64,000 bases of DNA from Madurella fahalii (taxonomy: Eukaryota; Ascomycota; Sordariomycetes; Sordariales), in NCBI GenBank assembly GCA_029876055.1, contig CM056877.1:1612001-1676000 (forward strand), given 5' to 3'. Shown here piece after piece: positions 22,926 through 35,300 of the stretch. Every line of letters begins with the position of its first letter. The first letter of the stretch is position 1. The translations under genes and the position numbers were made by a program. The notes beneath the pieces were generated by a model. It did not search any database. It was not told the origin of the DNA and was given only the letters and a program-made list of their open reading frames with translations.

Positions 22926-25574
22926 TTAGTAATCGCTCACCCGTGACGATCTCCTCCCTAAGCCCAGTATCACCTCCTCCGCAGCATACCCAAGCTCACC
23001 GCGCCCTTTCTTCGACCGCCACGTCCAGATACTATTCTTGCCGATCGATGACTCGTCGACCGAGCCCTCCTCAGACGGCCCGCGCAGAGATTTGGGTTGC
23101 ATAAACGCCCGCGGAAAGATGCCCCATTTCCCCTTAGCATTTCTCCCCGACCAGCACCAGTGTTCTTCATACGGAACTGCACCGCCGCGGTTTACGTCAG
23201 TAATTGCCCAAATATACCACCACAGCCGAGATGAGGGTAGCAGCACTCACAACTAATCCCGGTAATCACCTCCCCCTTCCCAAACTTCAGCCACCTTTCC
23301 CGTGCATCCTCCTCCGTATTCCCCTTCCCCTGCATCGAAGACGAAGGAGGACTCATCTTCCACCTCGCCACAGCCGACATCTCCCCCCTACCACCACCAC
23401 CACCACCACCACCACTTCCACCACTCCCCCAACTCGTAGCCCTCCAATCCCTCCTCGGCGGCGGCACCAGCCGGACATACTCGACCGGAAACACGCCCTT
23501 CTCGTCGTCGGCCCACCCCACCGCCCACTCCCCCTCATATCGCGCGGGGAACTCAATCCCGACAATCTTCTGCCCCACCACAAACTGCAGTGTCTCCGCC
23601 CGGTCGGGGGGCATCCTCAGCCCGTAAATCGTCATCCGAAACGACTCGGTGGCGACCGCGCACGGCAGGTTGGCCATCTCTGGCCCGTCGGGGACGGCCG
23701 AGGGGATCGAGGGCCGCGTGAACCGCACGTCGTAGTTGTTCGCTAGATGCTCTGGCACCTCCGGGCTCGCGTCGGCGTCGAGGACGGTCAGGGCGGGGAT
23801 GTGCGGCAAGGGCCGCGGGTGTCGGGCGATGTGGGCGCAGAGGTCCTTTTGTGAGAAGAAGACGGTGGCGTCGCTCGGGCGCGGGGTCTGCCCGGCATAG
23901 ATGCAGAAGTGGCAGGCGTAGAGGCGGTCCGAGGGCTGGCGGGCTGGGAGGTGGGATTTGGCGAGGAAGCGGAGGCGGAAGGAGACCGAGGAGGAGGTGT
24001 AGTTTGCGTCGGCTGAGGTAGGCTGACTGTTAATGAAAGAGGGGCAAGGGGGAAGGGGGAAGGGGGAAGGGAAAATATACGTACCGAAGCCGTTGGCGTC
24101 GGCGTCAATCAGCCGCCAATCTAGTTCGTAATGGCAGTATTTGCATTTGGCAACCGTGGCCTGCTTGATGGATTAGCTAATGGTACAAACTAGCTCTGGG
24201 AGAGATATCAGCAGGCAAGTACTTACCCCCTTTCTGTTCTTCTTGACACCAAAGTCACCCTGGCGGAGGGCCTCCTTGGCACCTTCGCAATAGCCTCTGA
24301 AGTGAAAAAACGAGCTGTTCTTGTCGATCTTGCAATCGAGCGCAGAAGTAATTCCACTGGCAAGTCCTACATCCGTAGTCTGCGGTGAGAGCGGAATGGG
24401 TCCGTCATAATCATCGTTCGGTATCTTGACGACCTCAAGGCCCGGCTGCTGGATAGACAGCGATCCGGACAGGCGGCCAGATGAATGAGATGTTACGGGT
24501 GTCAGACTCAGACGTGAGCCCGCAGGGGATCCGTGAGGTCCCTGACTAAGGGGCACCGCGGAAGCTGGCGTCAGACTCAGCCGTGAAGCTGTTAATGACC
24601 CGGAAGACCCCACGCTGTTTCGTGCGACGGCCCGTTCGGCAGTAGAATGGAGCGAAGAGCGGCTGGCTATCGAGGCCCTCGGATTCGCAGCCGCTTCCTC
24701 GTTGAGTCTTCCCGGATGGTAGAACACGGGGCTTCCGGGTCTATTGTCTGGTGTTAGCGGTGATATTAAGTCTCGGCTTTCTCCTTCCTCAACTGGCGGC
24801 CGACGTTCCAGTTGCTCTCCAGCCTCGATATATGGCGCGGGTGCGGTATTCTCCCATGGATTGGTGTCTGGCTCTGGAGGTATATCTTGAGGGCAAATCG
24901 TTTCGATAGGTTGTTCGCGCTCCGGAACCGCAATGACACCGCATCCTGCATCACCCCTCGCTACATTTTCCCTCGTTGTAGCCTCAACATCAGCATCCTC
25001 CGGCTCCTCGGCGACCCCAGGTCCTGTCTGTATCACAGAGCGTCCATCACCCCGCTCTGAGGCTGTGAAAGAGTCGCGCCGCCGTGTCGCCTCTGGCGCT
25101 GCCGCTACCTGTTTCTCCACCTTCATCGTCGCCAACACATCAGCAATTCTCAGCGCCGCCGTCCTCAGTGCTGCAGCCAACTTGTCATAAGCTTCCTCTT
25201 CAAAACTGTCCGCATCGATATGATCATCCAAATCCCATAGTAAGTCATTAAGCTGCTCCCGGTATGTTGCAATCTCCTCTACGCCTACTATTAGCATCAC
25301 ACCACGGGCAGAAATGAGAACACCTACCGTTGTCCTTTACCACATTTACAAAGTTCACTCCATACTCGTCGAGGGACCTCTCGCAAAGCGGCTCGATCTT
25401 TTTCAGGGCGCGCTCGCCTTTGCTGAGCAGACTCTTCGCGGCGCGCTGCATAGCGTGGGCGGTATCGTCTTTGGCGGCAGCGGCATTCTCGAGTGCTGTC
25501 GTGGCCTTCTCGACGGTCTCCCGGAAAGGGGCGAGCACGAGATGCTCAAGATGGGCGTCTCTCGACATGATCAT
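22926..25574 (-). CDS. SH3-domain protein with helical N-terminus and CxxC/CxHxxxH zinc-like module
   Basis: Five exons (minus): 25328-25574, 24227-25287, 24085-24160, 23251-24012 and 22926-23176, about 798 residues. The start at 25574 has a second in-frame ATG at 25568. Residues 1-150 are helical and charged (coiled-coil/STAND-associated look). About 160-390 is disordered Ser/Pro-rich with SRLSLTP repeated twice. A cysteine module follows: CKYC near 442, CHFC near 495 and CAHIARH near 520. The first SH3-like domain is at about 600-646 (VGQKIVGIEFPARYEGEWAVGW...FP). After a Gly run, the second is at about 680-740 (WLKFGKGEVITGIS...WCWSGRNAKGKWGIFP); the last junction rebuilds this fold. I recall similar ascomycete proteins annotated only as SH3-containing. 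Function unknown; an adaptor role is inference. Confidence 0.85.
23391..23415. repeat. In-frame CCA trinucleotide repeat encoding poly-Gly
   Basis: Eight CAC/CCA units on the plus strand read as glycine codons on the minus strand, forming the linker between the two SH3-like domains. Confidence 0.8.
24041..24071 (+). repeat. G-run repeat (GGGGGAA)n inside an intron
   Basis: Five G runs of 3-5 nt separated by AA or CAA lie on the plus strand within intron 3 (24013-24084) of the SH3 gene. On the pre-mRNA this is a C-rich tract just downstream of the 5' splice site. The DNA could form a G-quadruplex on the template strand. Confidence 0.6.
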
Positions 25575-26980
25575 CGTTTAGCGTGAAATCTAACAGTATA
25601 AAATGATCCTGCACGTGCGGAGAGCAGAGCCGGGAATGTATCAAGGGAGCGGAAGAAGGCTTGAAGCGTTTTTAGAAAGATAATGTACGGACTGAGCGAA
25701 GGACTCGAACTGGCTAAAGGAGGCGCGAGCGCAAGGCTCGGTCAGAGAATCAAGCTCACCCGCTCTTCTATGGGCGCCATGACTACTACGTAGGTAGTAC
25801 AGCACCCTATCCGAGCAGGCAGCCTAGGGAGCAAACACCTGGCAGGGCATGCAAAGTAAGAGAAGGCGGGGTACGCATGCATATGAGCATGCCAGTGCTT
25901 TGCCCGGGCAATGTGCCCGGCGTCAAGACCGACACGGAGCGAGAATTGATAGTGCGGTCGATGGTAGGCGGGGAGTCTTGGCTGGAGGCAGTGCAAAGAA
26001 TCGCGCGGTTCCGGGCGGGTTGCGGGAAGATGAAGGGAGCTGCGGTGCCTCTAGCGCGCCGCGCTTACACTTTGGACCTCATCCTGATGGGCTCACAGTT
26101 ACGGCCCTCGGTCTGCGGTAAAGAGGTGACGCATGACGTGGAGGCCCGGATAAGGCGCCCGAGATGGGAGTAAGGGTGCGATACGGAAGACCAATGAGGG
26201 AGATCATCTGGGCGTGAAGGCGAAGCTCTAATATATAGAAACGAACTACCGCCTCAAAAACGGAACGTGTGTATCTCATGCCTATAGCTGTGGGAGAGCA
26301 CAGCCCTTAGGTTGACTGAAGGTCAGGCTGACAAGGAGGTGTATGTGCACTGCTGTCACGGCTCGGTCTGGGAAATGGCCAAGCCCTCCAAATTAACCAA
26401 TCACAGTCAAGAGACAGACCTCGTGCTGTCCCTTGCTATATAAACAACGACCCCATCCGAACCTAGGCACAGAACTGGCCTGCATATGTGACTTGCTGGC
26501 CTGCCTGCTACCTTACCTATGCGGAGCGAACCGGCAACCGGCAACCGGCAACCGGCAGAGGTTCCGGCTGCCCCCAACACCCTCGATAAGCGATTCTTGA
26601 GGCCCGCATACGAGAAACCGATGATGACCGCTAAATCCGGAGACCCTAATATCGAGAAGCCACCAGTTCGATCCACTACGAACAAAAGCTCTGCCTCGAA
26701 GTAATAACCATAGAGAGCGAAATCTCCTGCACCAACAGGGCTCTAAGTGGTTTTGCAGACGTCTACCTTCCTTCGGCCGGCCGAGGAGCTTGCTGTGAGC
26801 TGGTGCTCATCTTGCAGTTGGCACTCGAGAGAATTACATGAGATGAAATGAACACAGTCCAGATTATTCAGTCTGTCAAACGAACTCTTTCCATAGCCAA
26901 CCTACACCCTCTCCAACTCTTGGTTGACACACTTCGATAATCGCATCTTAACCTTTCCAACCGCCACTAGCGGAGCGCTA
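25575..26980. other. Intergenic interval, no gene seen
   Basis: Promoter side of the SH3 gene and 3' flank of the anoctamin gene. A 98-codon ATG frame at 25877-26173 has no recognisable features. A heptamer repeat at 26531-26557 is listed separately. Confidence 0.55.
26531..26557. repeat. Tandem heptamer (CCGGCAA) x3.9
   Basis: Three perfect CCGGCAA copies and a nearly complete fourth (CCGGCA) lie in the spacer downstream of the anoctamin gene. Confidence 0.85.
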
Positions 26981-29795
26981 TTACTTGGTCTTAGTAGAGT
27001 TCGCAGCGGCCTGCTACAACGTCAGCATTCACGTAGAGAGCTTGTGATTCCGCGGCAGCTCACCTCTGCAATCAACGACCGGCCAACCTGAATAGTCTCG
27101 GCCGCGCCTCTCTGCCGCTGCCAGAACCTACGCATGGTTAGCACTGACTGTACACGCTCGCACTTTGCCCCCTATGCCTGAACAAACTTACGATTGCTCT
27201 GGTTTCCCCTCCCCCGCAATCGAGAGTTTCCTTGCCTCTTCCTCCAGCGTTTCCCTCGTAATCTTTTCACCCCCGCTCGTTCCAGGACCCGTTGTCTCCT
27301 CACTAATGTCCCTCTCAGCCATCCTCTCCAGAAGCTGCTTTCGCATCGCAAACCGCTCCGCCTTCTCCTTCTGCAACCCTGGACTATCTAGCCTGCGAAT
27401 GACACCCCGGACGACAAACTGCACAACGAGATAGACATGCTCGGCAAATAGAATCGACAGGAGCAGCGCCCAGCCGCGGATATCCCACGGAGACCCGTCC
27501 GCTCGGTCCTTGCATGCGTGGAAAAGGTACACGAGCGCCGCGCTAGTGATGCTGCCCAGCCACGAGAGGAACCCCAGCGAGTTGAGCCAAGGACCGATCG
27601 AGTCGGCACGCCAAGGGATCGGACGCTGACTGTTGGTGGCAATCTTTATGGCGTCAGACCGGGCCTCGACCCAGTTGTTGATCAAGAATGAGCAGGCTGT
27701 GAGTGGCCAGACGACCGAGAAGAGGGACAGGTAACCTTTTTTTGGTCAGTCAGTAACCCAAATTTACAGCCCGAAGACCGTAAGAGACGTACCGAACTGA
27801 ATCACCATCTCCCTGTAATCGATGGTAACGTCGTATTCACCGAGTTCGGCCTCATCCCTGACCCTCTTGAGGAACTCCGTCTCCTCGGGCGAGTCTTTGA
27901 CCTGGTCCGCGCTCTTTTCGGAAAGCTCAGACTGCACCTTTTCGACTGTCTTGAACACCTTGCGCTTCGCATACGGCACGATCACTTCGGTGGCGAAGTT
28001 GACAACCTGCGCCGTGACAGTAAAGTAGATAACCTGCTTGGTGAGCCGGTTTGGGTTGATCTGCCAACTCTTGGTCGGGAGAGGCTTCCCTTCGGCCGTG
28101 AATCTTTGCGCCGTGAGTTGGAACACGTCGAGATACGGGACGAGGATCTTTCCGAAAGGGACGTAGACGAAGGCGGTGAGGAAGATGCCCAGGTACGAGG
28201 TGATAAAATTGAGTACAAAGATCTTTTGAACGAACGAAGCTTGGTGGGCTGTAGATAGTCAGCAGACGTTTTACTTGGTTTAACGAGAAACACCTGCCGT
28301 CGTGGGTCTCGTAGTTCTCCATCTCAGTAAGCCGCTCAGCGAGCTTCGTGAGCAGCGCCGTGAATGTAGGCATGAAGATTGTGAGAAGAATCGTCGGCAA
28401 GAACGTCTGTCGCAAGTCAGATCAGCAACAACTCCCTAACCCAATGCCGCCCACGTAGAACCTACCAGATACTGCTTAAACGGCCCATTGTACACCTCGG
28501 TGATGAAAATCTCAATCGCAAAGCAGCTGACAATCAGTCCGCCCAACACCACCACACAAGCCGCAGCAAACGGCACCTGCAGCAGCTGCCTCGCCAACCT
28601 CTTGTAAGGCGAATACACCTTGACAATTTCCCCGGTCACCGGGTCCACACTCTCCCTCTCAAACTTGAACTGCGGCCGCGGATGCTGAATTTTGCTCACT
28701 CCCCTAACCCCCCACTGCACGGCTAGATCCACCTCCTTCATTTTCCAGTGCTCGAAAAACACAACCGACCACAAACAGTTGACGACCGCGTAGCACCACG
28801 AGAACTGGCCCAGCACTAGCCATGCGCCGAACCCAAACGCGGCCGGGAAGAGCAGGAACGCAGAGTACGACCGCAGAAACGCAAAGTAAAACGCCACCCG
28901 TTCCCCAAATCGGTCGCGGATGAGGTCAATGTCGCCATCGTCGAGGTAGTACTTTGTGCTCCACTGCTTGATCCAGCGGCGGTTAAAGGCGCGGTCGTGC
29001 AGTGGGAAGACGCTCTTGACGAAGCGCCACTGGCCGATGCGTGGCGTGATACCCGCACCGCCCTCGTTGCGAGGCTTCGTGATGAGCAGGTAGGCGAGCC
29101 GCAGGCGCTCGGCTTCGGTGACGGGCTCCGCGTGGGCAAAATATGCGTCGAGGTCGTTGTCGTCGCGATCGGAAGGAGGGGTCGGGGCTGCGGCGCGCAC
29201 GCCGTAGAGCCTGGGTGAGCTGTGTTAGTACCTGTGCCTGGATTGACTCGGTAAATGTTTTTCCTATATAAACCACTCCGAAGCAAGGCAATAGTTGCGT
29301 TTTGTGGAACCAGCTATCGCTTATATCCCGTGGGGGATCGCTCTCTGTGAGATAGCTGCAGAGAGTACATTGGCATCTCAATAGTAATGTCATGTACGTA
29401 CCAGTCCTGCACGCGGGTGCGGTAGACTTGGCTCTTAAGAAGGCGGTCCGATGCGAGCCTGACAAAGACGAGGAGAGAGGACTTGTTGCCTTTGCGGACT
29501 TCGGTAGCGAAGCCGGCCGACGCAAGGGCATCGATTAACTGGGTGAAGGAGGCTTCCGCTTCGGCGGTTTCTGGGGCGGTGAGAGTTAGCGTATAGAAGC
29601 TCGGCAGCTTGGTTTAGCGCAGGAAAGGGGCATCGAACCCGTCGGCGGGATTGTGTAGTGGATTACATAGTCAACGCTTAAGCAGATATTGTTAGCATGC
29701 AGGTGTCGATTACGGGGCTAGAAATATGTTGAGCCTCACTTAAAGTTGGACTGTGGCCCAGGCTTTTCCTTGTCGAAGCTCCCGGAGCCAGCCAT
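26981..29795 (-). CDS. IST2: Anoctamin/TMEM16-like membrane protein (Ist2 family)
   Basis: Nine exons (minus): 29740-29795, 29639-29676, 29402-29570, 28466-29210, 28298-28406, 27793-28248, 27192-27735, 27064-27127, 26981-27010; 736 residues, all phases closing. The N-terminus (MAGSGSFDKEKPG...NVDYVIHYTIPP) is the cytosolic ferredoxin-like head. Multiple membrane spans follow: RSYSAFLLFPAAFGFGAWLV, AACVVVLGGLIVSCFAIEIF, then KIFVLNFITSYLGIFLTAFV, and later LSLFSVVWPLTACSFLI and the C-terminal helices. Ist2 is an ER protein tethering ER to plasma membrane; TMEM16 relatives move ions or scramble lipids. The tail after the last span is short, without the long basic extension of yeast Ist2. Intron 5 (28249-28297) needs a GC donor. 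Intron 3 is longest (191 bp). Confidence 0.9.
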
Positions 29796-30444
29796 GGCTG
29801 TTGGATAGAAGCAATGGGGCCTTGGGGATTGTTTTGATATGATGCGAGATCCCGTTACACGCTGGGCTCAATGCCGATTATTAGAGAAATGAGAAGCATA
29901 TGAAGAGCAAACTGGGCAATGGTGCTCCCGTGGTAATTAGGGAAGCACGAACCCTGGCGGTTGGAAAGAAAGAGCGACAGCAAACGATCGACGTCACTGG
30001 ATGCCAACGATGTCACTGTTTCAAGGCCTAACCACGGCGCTGGTTCAGTGGTCTGTGCTCTTAAGTGGGACTTAATCTGAATCTCTGGACTTGTATTTAA
30101 GATTATGTATGTACGAGGTCTGAGATACTGGGGGTTAGGGTTGCGATCATATTGGTTGTGCGACCAACCTGAATGTTTGCCCCTTTACCCCCTGCCCCTT
30201 TAAATCCACTTTGAAGCGGTTCATCCGAGAAAATGGAGACTAGAAAACATGGGACTGCGCGGCACCCTGAGTCTAGACCGGGTAAAGTCATCCAAAGACA
30301 TAGGGCGGCGTAAAATCGCCAACAGTCAGAGTTGAACGCCGACAACGGACCTGGACGCCCCGCAGATCCCCGGTTACTGCCGTTTCACTTCCATTTCTTC
30401 CAGAAACACTTTCGCAATACCACAGTAACGGCAGAAGCGGCAAG
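29796..30444. promoter_or_regulatory. Shared divergent promoter region
   Basis: This 649-bp gap separates the start codons of the anoctamin gene (-) and the decarboxylase gene (+), so it must hold both 5' ends. No specific factor site stands out. Confidence 0.5.
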
Positions 30445-32090
30445 ATGGACTCGCAGGGCTTTAGAGAAGCGGCCACCTCAACAATTGATGATAGTGAGTA
30501 GTCCCAGCTTAGGAAAAAATAAGGACGTGACTATCACTAACACCGCAACCAGTCATCAACTACTTTGATAACCTCGGCTCCCGAGATGTAGTGTCGTCTG
30601 TCGAGCCCGGCTACTTGAGGAAGCTGTTGCCGGGGGAGGCTCCTCAGAAAGGCGAGTCGTGGGCCGACATCCAAAACGACCTTGAGGCCAAAATCATGCC
30701 AGGCATCACCCACTGGTGAGAATCCTCAGCCCGGGCGGACCAGAGTGATCTTCATATTACTCACCACCATTCTAGGAGCCACCCCGGCTTCCACGCCTTC
30801 TTCCCCTGCGCCACTAGCTATCCATCCATCCTCGGCGAGCTCTACAGCTCCGCCCTAAGTGGCGCCTGCTTCAATTGGATCTGCAGCCCGGCCGTGACTG
30901 AGCTCGAGACCATCGTCCTAGACTGGCTCGCCAAGATCCTCGGCCTGCCCGCCTGCTTCCTCTCCACCGGGCCGACCCGCGGAGGCGGCGTAATCCAAGG
31001 CTCAGCCAGCGAGGCCATCCTCACGGCCATGGTCGCGGCGCGGGACAAGTACCTCCACGAGACAGCGCCCGAGGGCACCCTCTCGGACGACGCGCTCGCC
31101 ATCAAGCGGTCGCGCATGGTCGCTCTCGCCACGACAGCCACGCACTCTTCGGCCAAAAAGGCCGCCCTCATCCTGGGCGTGCGCTTCAAAGCCATCCCGG
31201 TCCACGCCAAAGACAACTACGCCCTCACCGCATCCACCCTCGCCTCGGCCCTGGCCGAGTGCCGCGCGCAGAACCTCGAGCCCTTCTTCCTCGCCGCGAC
31301 CCTCGGCACGACCGACACGTGCGCCGTCGACGACTTCGCGGGCATCACCTCGGCCCTCGCATCCCACAGCCACAAGCCCAACTCGCCCGGCGAGATATGG
31401 GTGCACGTCGACGCCGCCTACGCGGGCGCGGCCCTCGTGCTGCCCGAGGTCCAAGCCGCCACCAAGATCGCCCTCGTCGAGCGCTTCCACAGCTTCGACA
31501 TGAACATGCACAAGTGGCTGCTCGTCAACTTCGACGCGTCCTGCCTGTACGTACGCGACAGGGAGTGGTTCGTGCGCGCCCTGTCCGTCAACCAGGCCGT
31601 GTACGGCAACAAGGCGTCCGACGGCGGGCTCGTGACCGACTACCGCGAGTGGCAGATCCCCCTCGGCCGGCGGTTCCGGAGCCTCAAGATCTGGTTCGTG
31701 CTGCGATCGTACGGCATCGAGGGGCTGCAGGCGTATATCCGGCGGACGATGGAGCTGGGGGAGGAGTTTGCGGGCTGGGTGAAGGGGAGGGCCGATCTGT
31801 TCGAGGTCTTGGCGGGGCCGAGTTTCGCGCTGACTGTCTTCCGTATGGCGGCGAGGAGCGAGGGGCAGTCGCTTGAGGAGAGGAACGCGATGACGAGGGC
31901 TCTATACGAGATGGTGAATGCCACGGGAAGGATGTGGGTGACGAGCACGGAACTGGATGGCAGGTTGGCGATTCGGCTGATGACGGGCGTGAGGACAACC
32001 GAGAGGGCGCATGTGGAGGCGGCGTTTAAGACGGTGGTAGAGGTAGCCGAGGAAGTGATTAAGGGAGGAGAGTGTACAACACGTTCGTGA
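30445..32090 (+). CDS. PLP-dependent aromatic-L-amino-acid/tyrosine decarboxylase family protein
   Basis: Exons 30445-30493, 30553-30715 and 30776-32090 give 508 residues. The introns are 59 and 60 bp, ending AACCAG and TTCTAG. It starts MDSQGFREAATSTIDD. Group II decarboxylase landmarks are present in order: SVEPGYLRKLLPGEAP, the substrate-side segment HPGFHAFFPCATSYPSILGE, GGGVIQGSASEA, the cofactor aspartate in VHVDAAYAG, and the PLP-binding lysine in DMNMHKWLLVNFD (about residue 317). The family removes CO2 from tyrosine, DOPA, tryptophan or 5-hydroxytryptophan to give amines. The substrate cannot be fixed from sequence; CATSYP replaces the animal GNSYP. It is cytosolic, with no targeting signal. 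The neighbours are an anoctamin and a lipase, so there is no sign of a biosynthetic cluster. Confidence 0.9.
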
Positions 32091-32316
32091 GCCTTGTACC
32101 ACTTATACCCCCGGCACTGACCTATCATTCAATCTCAACACGGCTCTTCCACGCAAAAGGACCGTCCAATCCTCCCGCAAGGCCGTAATATACACTAAAC
32201 TTACGGTAAAACGCCATCTATCTCTAAGGAAAATACAAACAAAACGCCCGATAATGCTACTCCTCCCAACGGATTCGCATGACATCCACCGGACATTGTA
32301 CAGTACCGCCCACTCC

Positions 32317-35300
32317 TCAGATACTCGCCCGTCTCGGCGCCATAGTCCTCCTCAGAGCCTTCTTCCCCTCCGTCTCCTCATCCTCCTCACCCAGCGGCAG
32401 CATCCCCTGCTCCCTCAACTTCTTCAGAAATTCTTGCCCATACTTGTACCCCACAGCATAAATCTCCATAAACTTGCCAAAGTCTAGCGTGCCATACTCG
32501 TCAATCGGCGGCCGCATATAAATACACCCCGGCATAGTCTTCGCCCTCTCTAGCGCGTCCACACTGCTCACGTACGCTAACCGCGCCTGAATCTCGGCCA
32601 ACGTCGGCGGATTCGGCACCGACGAGAACGGATTCCACCGATTTATAAATGCCCACATGCCCGAGAGCGAATCGCCAAACGCCTGCGGCGTATTATCGTC
32701 CAGGGATCCCACGTCCACCGCGAAGATCACGTCGGACCCAAGCGACTTCATGTGCGACACGGTTAGGTTGTCAATGTACCCGCCGTCCAGCAACATGCTG
32801 CCCTCGTCGCAGAGCGGCGGCAGCAAACCCGCAAGGGACATGCTCGCCCTGACATATCTCCACGCGTAGCCGCTCGTGTGGAATTCGGCCCGACTCTTGC
32901 TAATGTTTGTAGTGTTGCAGTAGTAATCCAGCCAGAAGTCCTCAATTTGCGCCTTGCCAAATGCTTTGAAGATGCCCCGGTTGAACTCGTGACCCGTCGT
33001 GTATGAGGCTGATGGGTATGTGAGATCGAGCGCGAACCGCCACATGCTGGCCATGCGGCCCGCAAATTTCTTGGCTGCGTTGACGATGGGCACAAAGTCG
33101 GCGTGCCGAGCATACAGCGCGCCGATAAAGGCGCCGATCGACGTTCCTCCCACCATGTCGATCGGGATCCCCTCCTCTTGCATGGCCCGGATGATGCCGA
33201 TCTGCGCAATGCCCCGCGCTCCGCCGCCTCCGAGGACGAGGCCAACTGATTTCCCACAGAGCCGACGGGCCAGACGGTGGAAGTCACCTTTGAATGGTGC
33301 ATCTGGAGAGTAGAACGGGCTGTGGTGCACCTTCCTAGATGTGTACTTCTGAATCTCCGCCTGTAAAATCTGCACGCGTTCTTTGAGAGTCGGGCCACTA
33401 GGCTTCGCCGGCGGATGAATTGGCATAGCGTTGGGACTGTACGTCATCTGGACGTGGAAGTGGCCGCCATTGATCCAGACCCGGTTCTTAAGCCATTTCC
33501 TGGTTAAACCGGGAACCGAATACCGTTCTTGATGGAGAAGAACCAGGATCTTCCTCGCTGTAGACTTCACACCTAGCATGAAGCGCTCATACTCTCCAAT
33601 CTCGGGAGAGCCGTCAGCCAGACCGACCAAGAGGACACAGTCAGCTTGGGTGATACAAGTCTGCGTCCACGGAGCATTCACATTCGTGTCTAAATATGGA
33701 ATGATTAGCATCAAAACATATCATGTACCATGATCCACGCCGCACTCACCAGCTACGTAGATCACGAGCCCATACTTCTCCTCCAAGTCTGCCAGATAAT
33801 GCGACAGCTTGAGCTTCCCCATCTTGTTGAACGCGTGTTTACCGAGGTGGTTCAACACGGCTGCACTGTTCAGCGATGTAGCACCGTTAGGAGCCCCGAC
33901 TTGTGTCAGGGCATTCAGCAGCCGGTTGCCAAACTCTACTACGGGCACACCCGCTGAAACCGGTAGGACGGCGACGGTCCTGAGGTTGAGCGTAGTAGAG
34001 CTCTTGTTTATCGAGCTTCTTCCAGAAGAGTCCTTGAGTCCCAACACGGTAGATGGGTCGTCGATTAGAGCCCTCATGCGAGACGCGATGATCTTGGAGA
34101 TCTTGATTGTAATGTTCGGGTGTTCCTGAGCCAGGCTGTTAAACAGCGTACGAGGGAACTTGACCAGTTCCGTGTCCCGGATGGCGTGCAGAGTACCAGA
34201 GCGAGAGGACTCGGTCAGCACCTCCAGCTCTCCGATGCTCTCTCCCTGGCCAAACTCGGCTTTGACATTCATACCTCCGTCTTTGCGGTCCTCGACCAGC
34301 CTTAAGCGACCATTCAAGACAATGTAGATGGCCTCGCTCTCATCTCTCTCGTGGAATATCACCTGCCCGGCATTGACTTGAAGCCACTCCAAGGCAAAAT
34401 CGATGTGCAGAATCAGCCGAGGGAGCAGATTCGTGAGTCTCTTCGCCATAGTCAGGAGAACAATTGGGTACCGGTCAACAATCCGCTCGATAGAAGCAAG
34501 GGGAAAGAAGCCGACATAGACGTCCGTCTTTGCGACAACGTCGATGAAGGACCTATAAGACGAGATGGTCCCCACGTAACCAGCAAGGCCGCCCGGCTTG
34601 ATCAAGGCCACGCTTCGCCGGCCAGGTTTAGACTTGTTCTTCTTGTCGTCGACCCTATTACCCGTGCGCATAGATGCCGCAAGCCGGTGCGGGGAGCAGA
34701 GCGACTCGGTACTATCCATCGCATGCAATGACGTCCGGCTGGACGCGTGGACAATATCCGGCGAAGGCGCATCTTCCTGGGTGCAGATATCCAGGAAGCC
34801 GTCAATCACGTAGTAGAGGCCGGGGTTTCTCTCGCCCTGCTCCACCAACACAGATCCCTTGGGAAAGAAGACTATTTCCATCTCATCTCTCATATCCTGG
34901 GCGAGCACATGAGCGTTTGGGGTCGCCGAGGTAGAGAGTCCCGCCGAAGTCATGGATTCCGAATCGCCGTCAACGGATGCTTCAAGTCCGTCTATGAAGC
35001 CAAATGCATGGTTGGAGAAGACGGCTTTCTGGCGTCGCTGGTCAAAGGATACGAGCCGTGGAGAGGCCTGAGTCGAGTCAACGTCCCGACTCGAGCCATT
35101 GGCTGTCAAGCCGATGGCCTTAAACATGCATTCTAGGATCGATTCCCGAAATATGTTGTCCTCGTCTAGCGTCTCCCTCTTGTCCAGAGAGAGATGTACA
35201 TTTCTCTGCGTCGTGAACGGGCTGAAGGTGCGTTGAGCCAAAGGGGACCCGGCTTCCCTCTCCAGGTTCAGGTGGGAAACGTGATTCTCCGGAAGCGCAG

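Noticed and set aside
25690..25750. Minus-strand string similar to the 3' half of a tRNA (AGTTCGAGTCC)
   Set aside because: Stem arms do not pair and no A-box was found.
25877..26173. 98-codon ATG frame
   Set aside because: No family features and placed in a promoter/3' flank region.
31259..31876. 205-codon plus-strand frame inside the decarboxylase
   Set aside because: An Arg-rich +1-frame shadow of the real coding frame, whose PLP motifs are clear.
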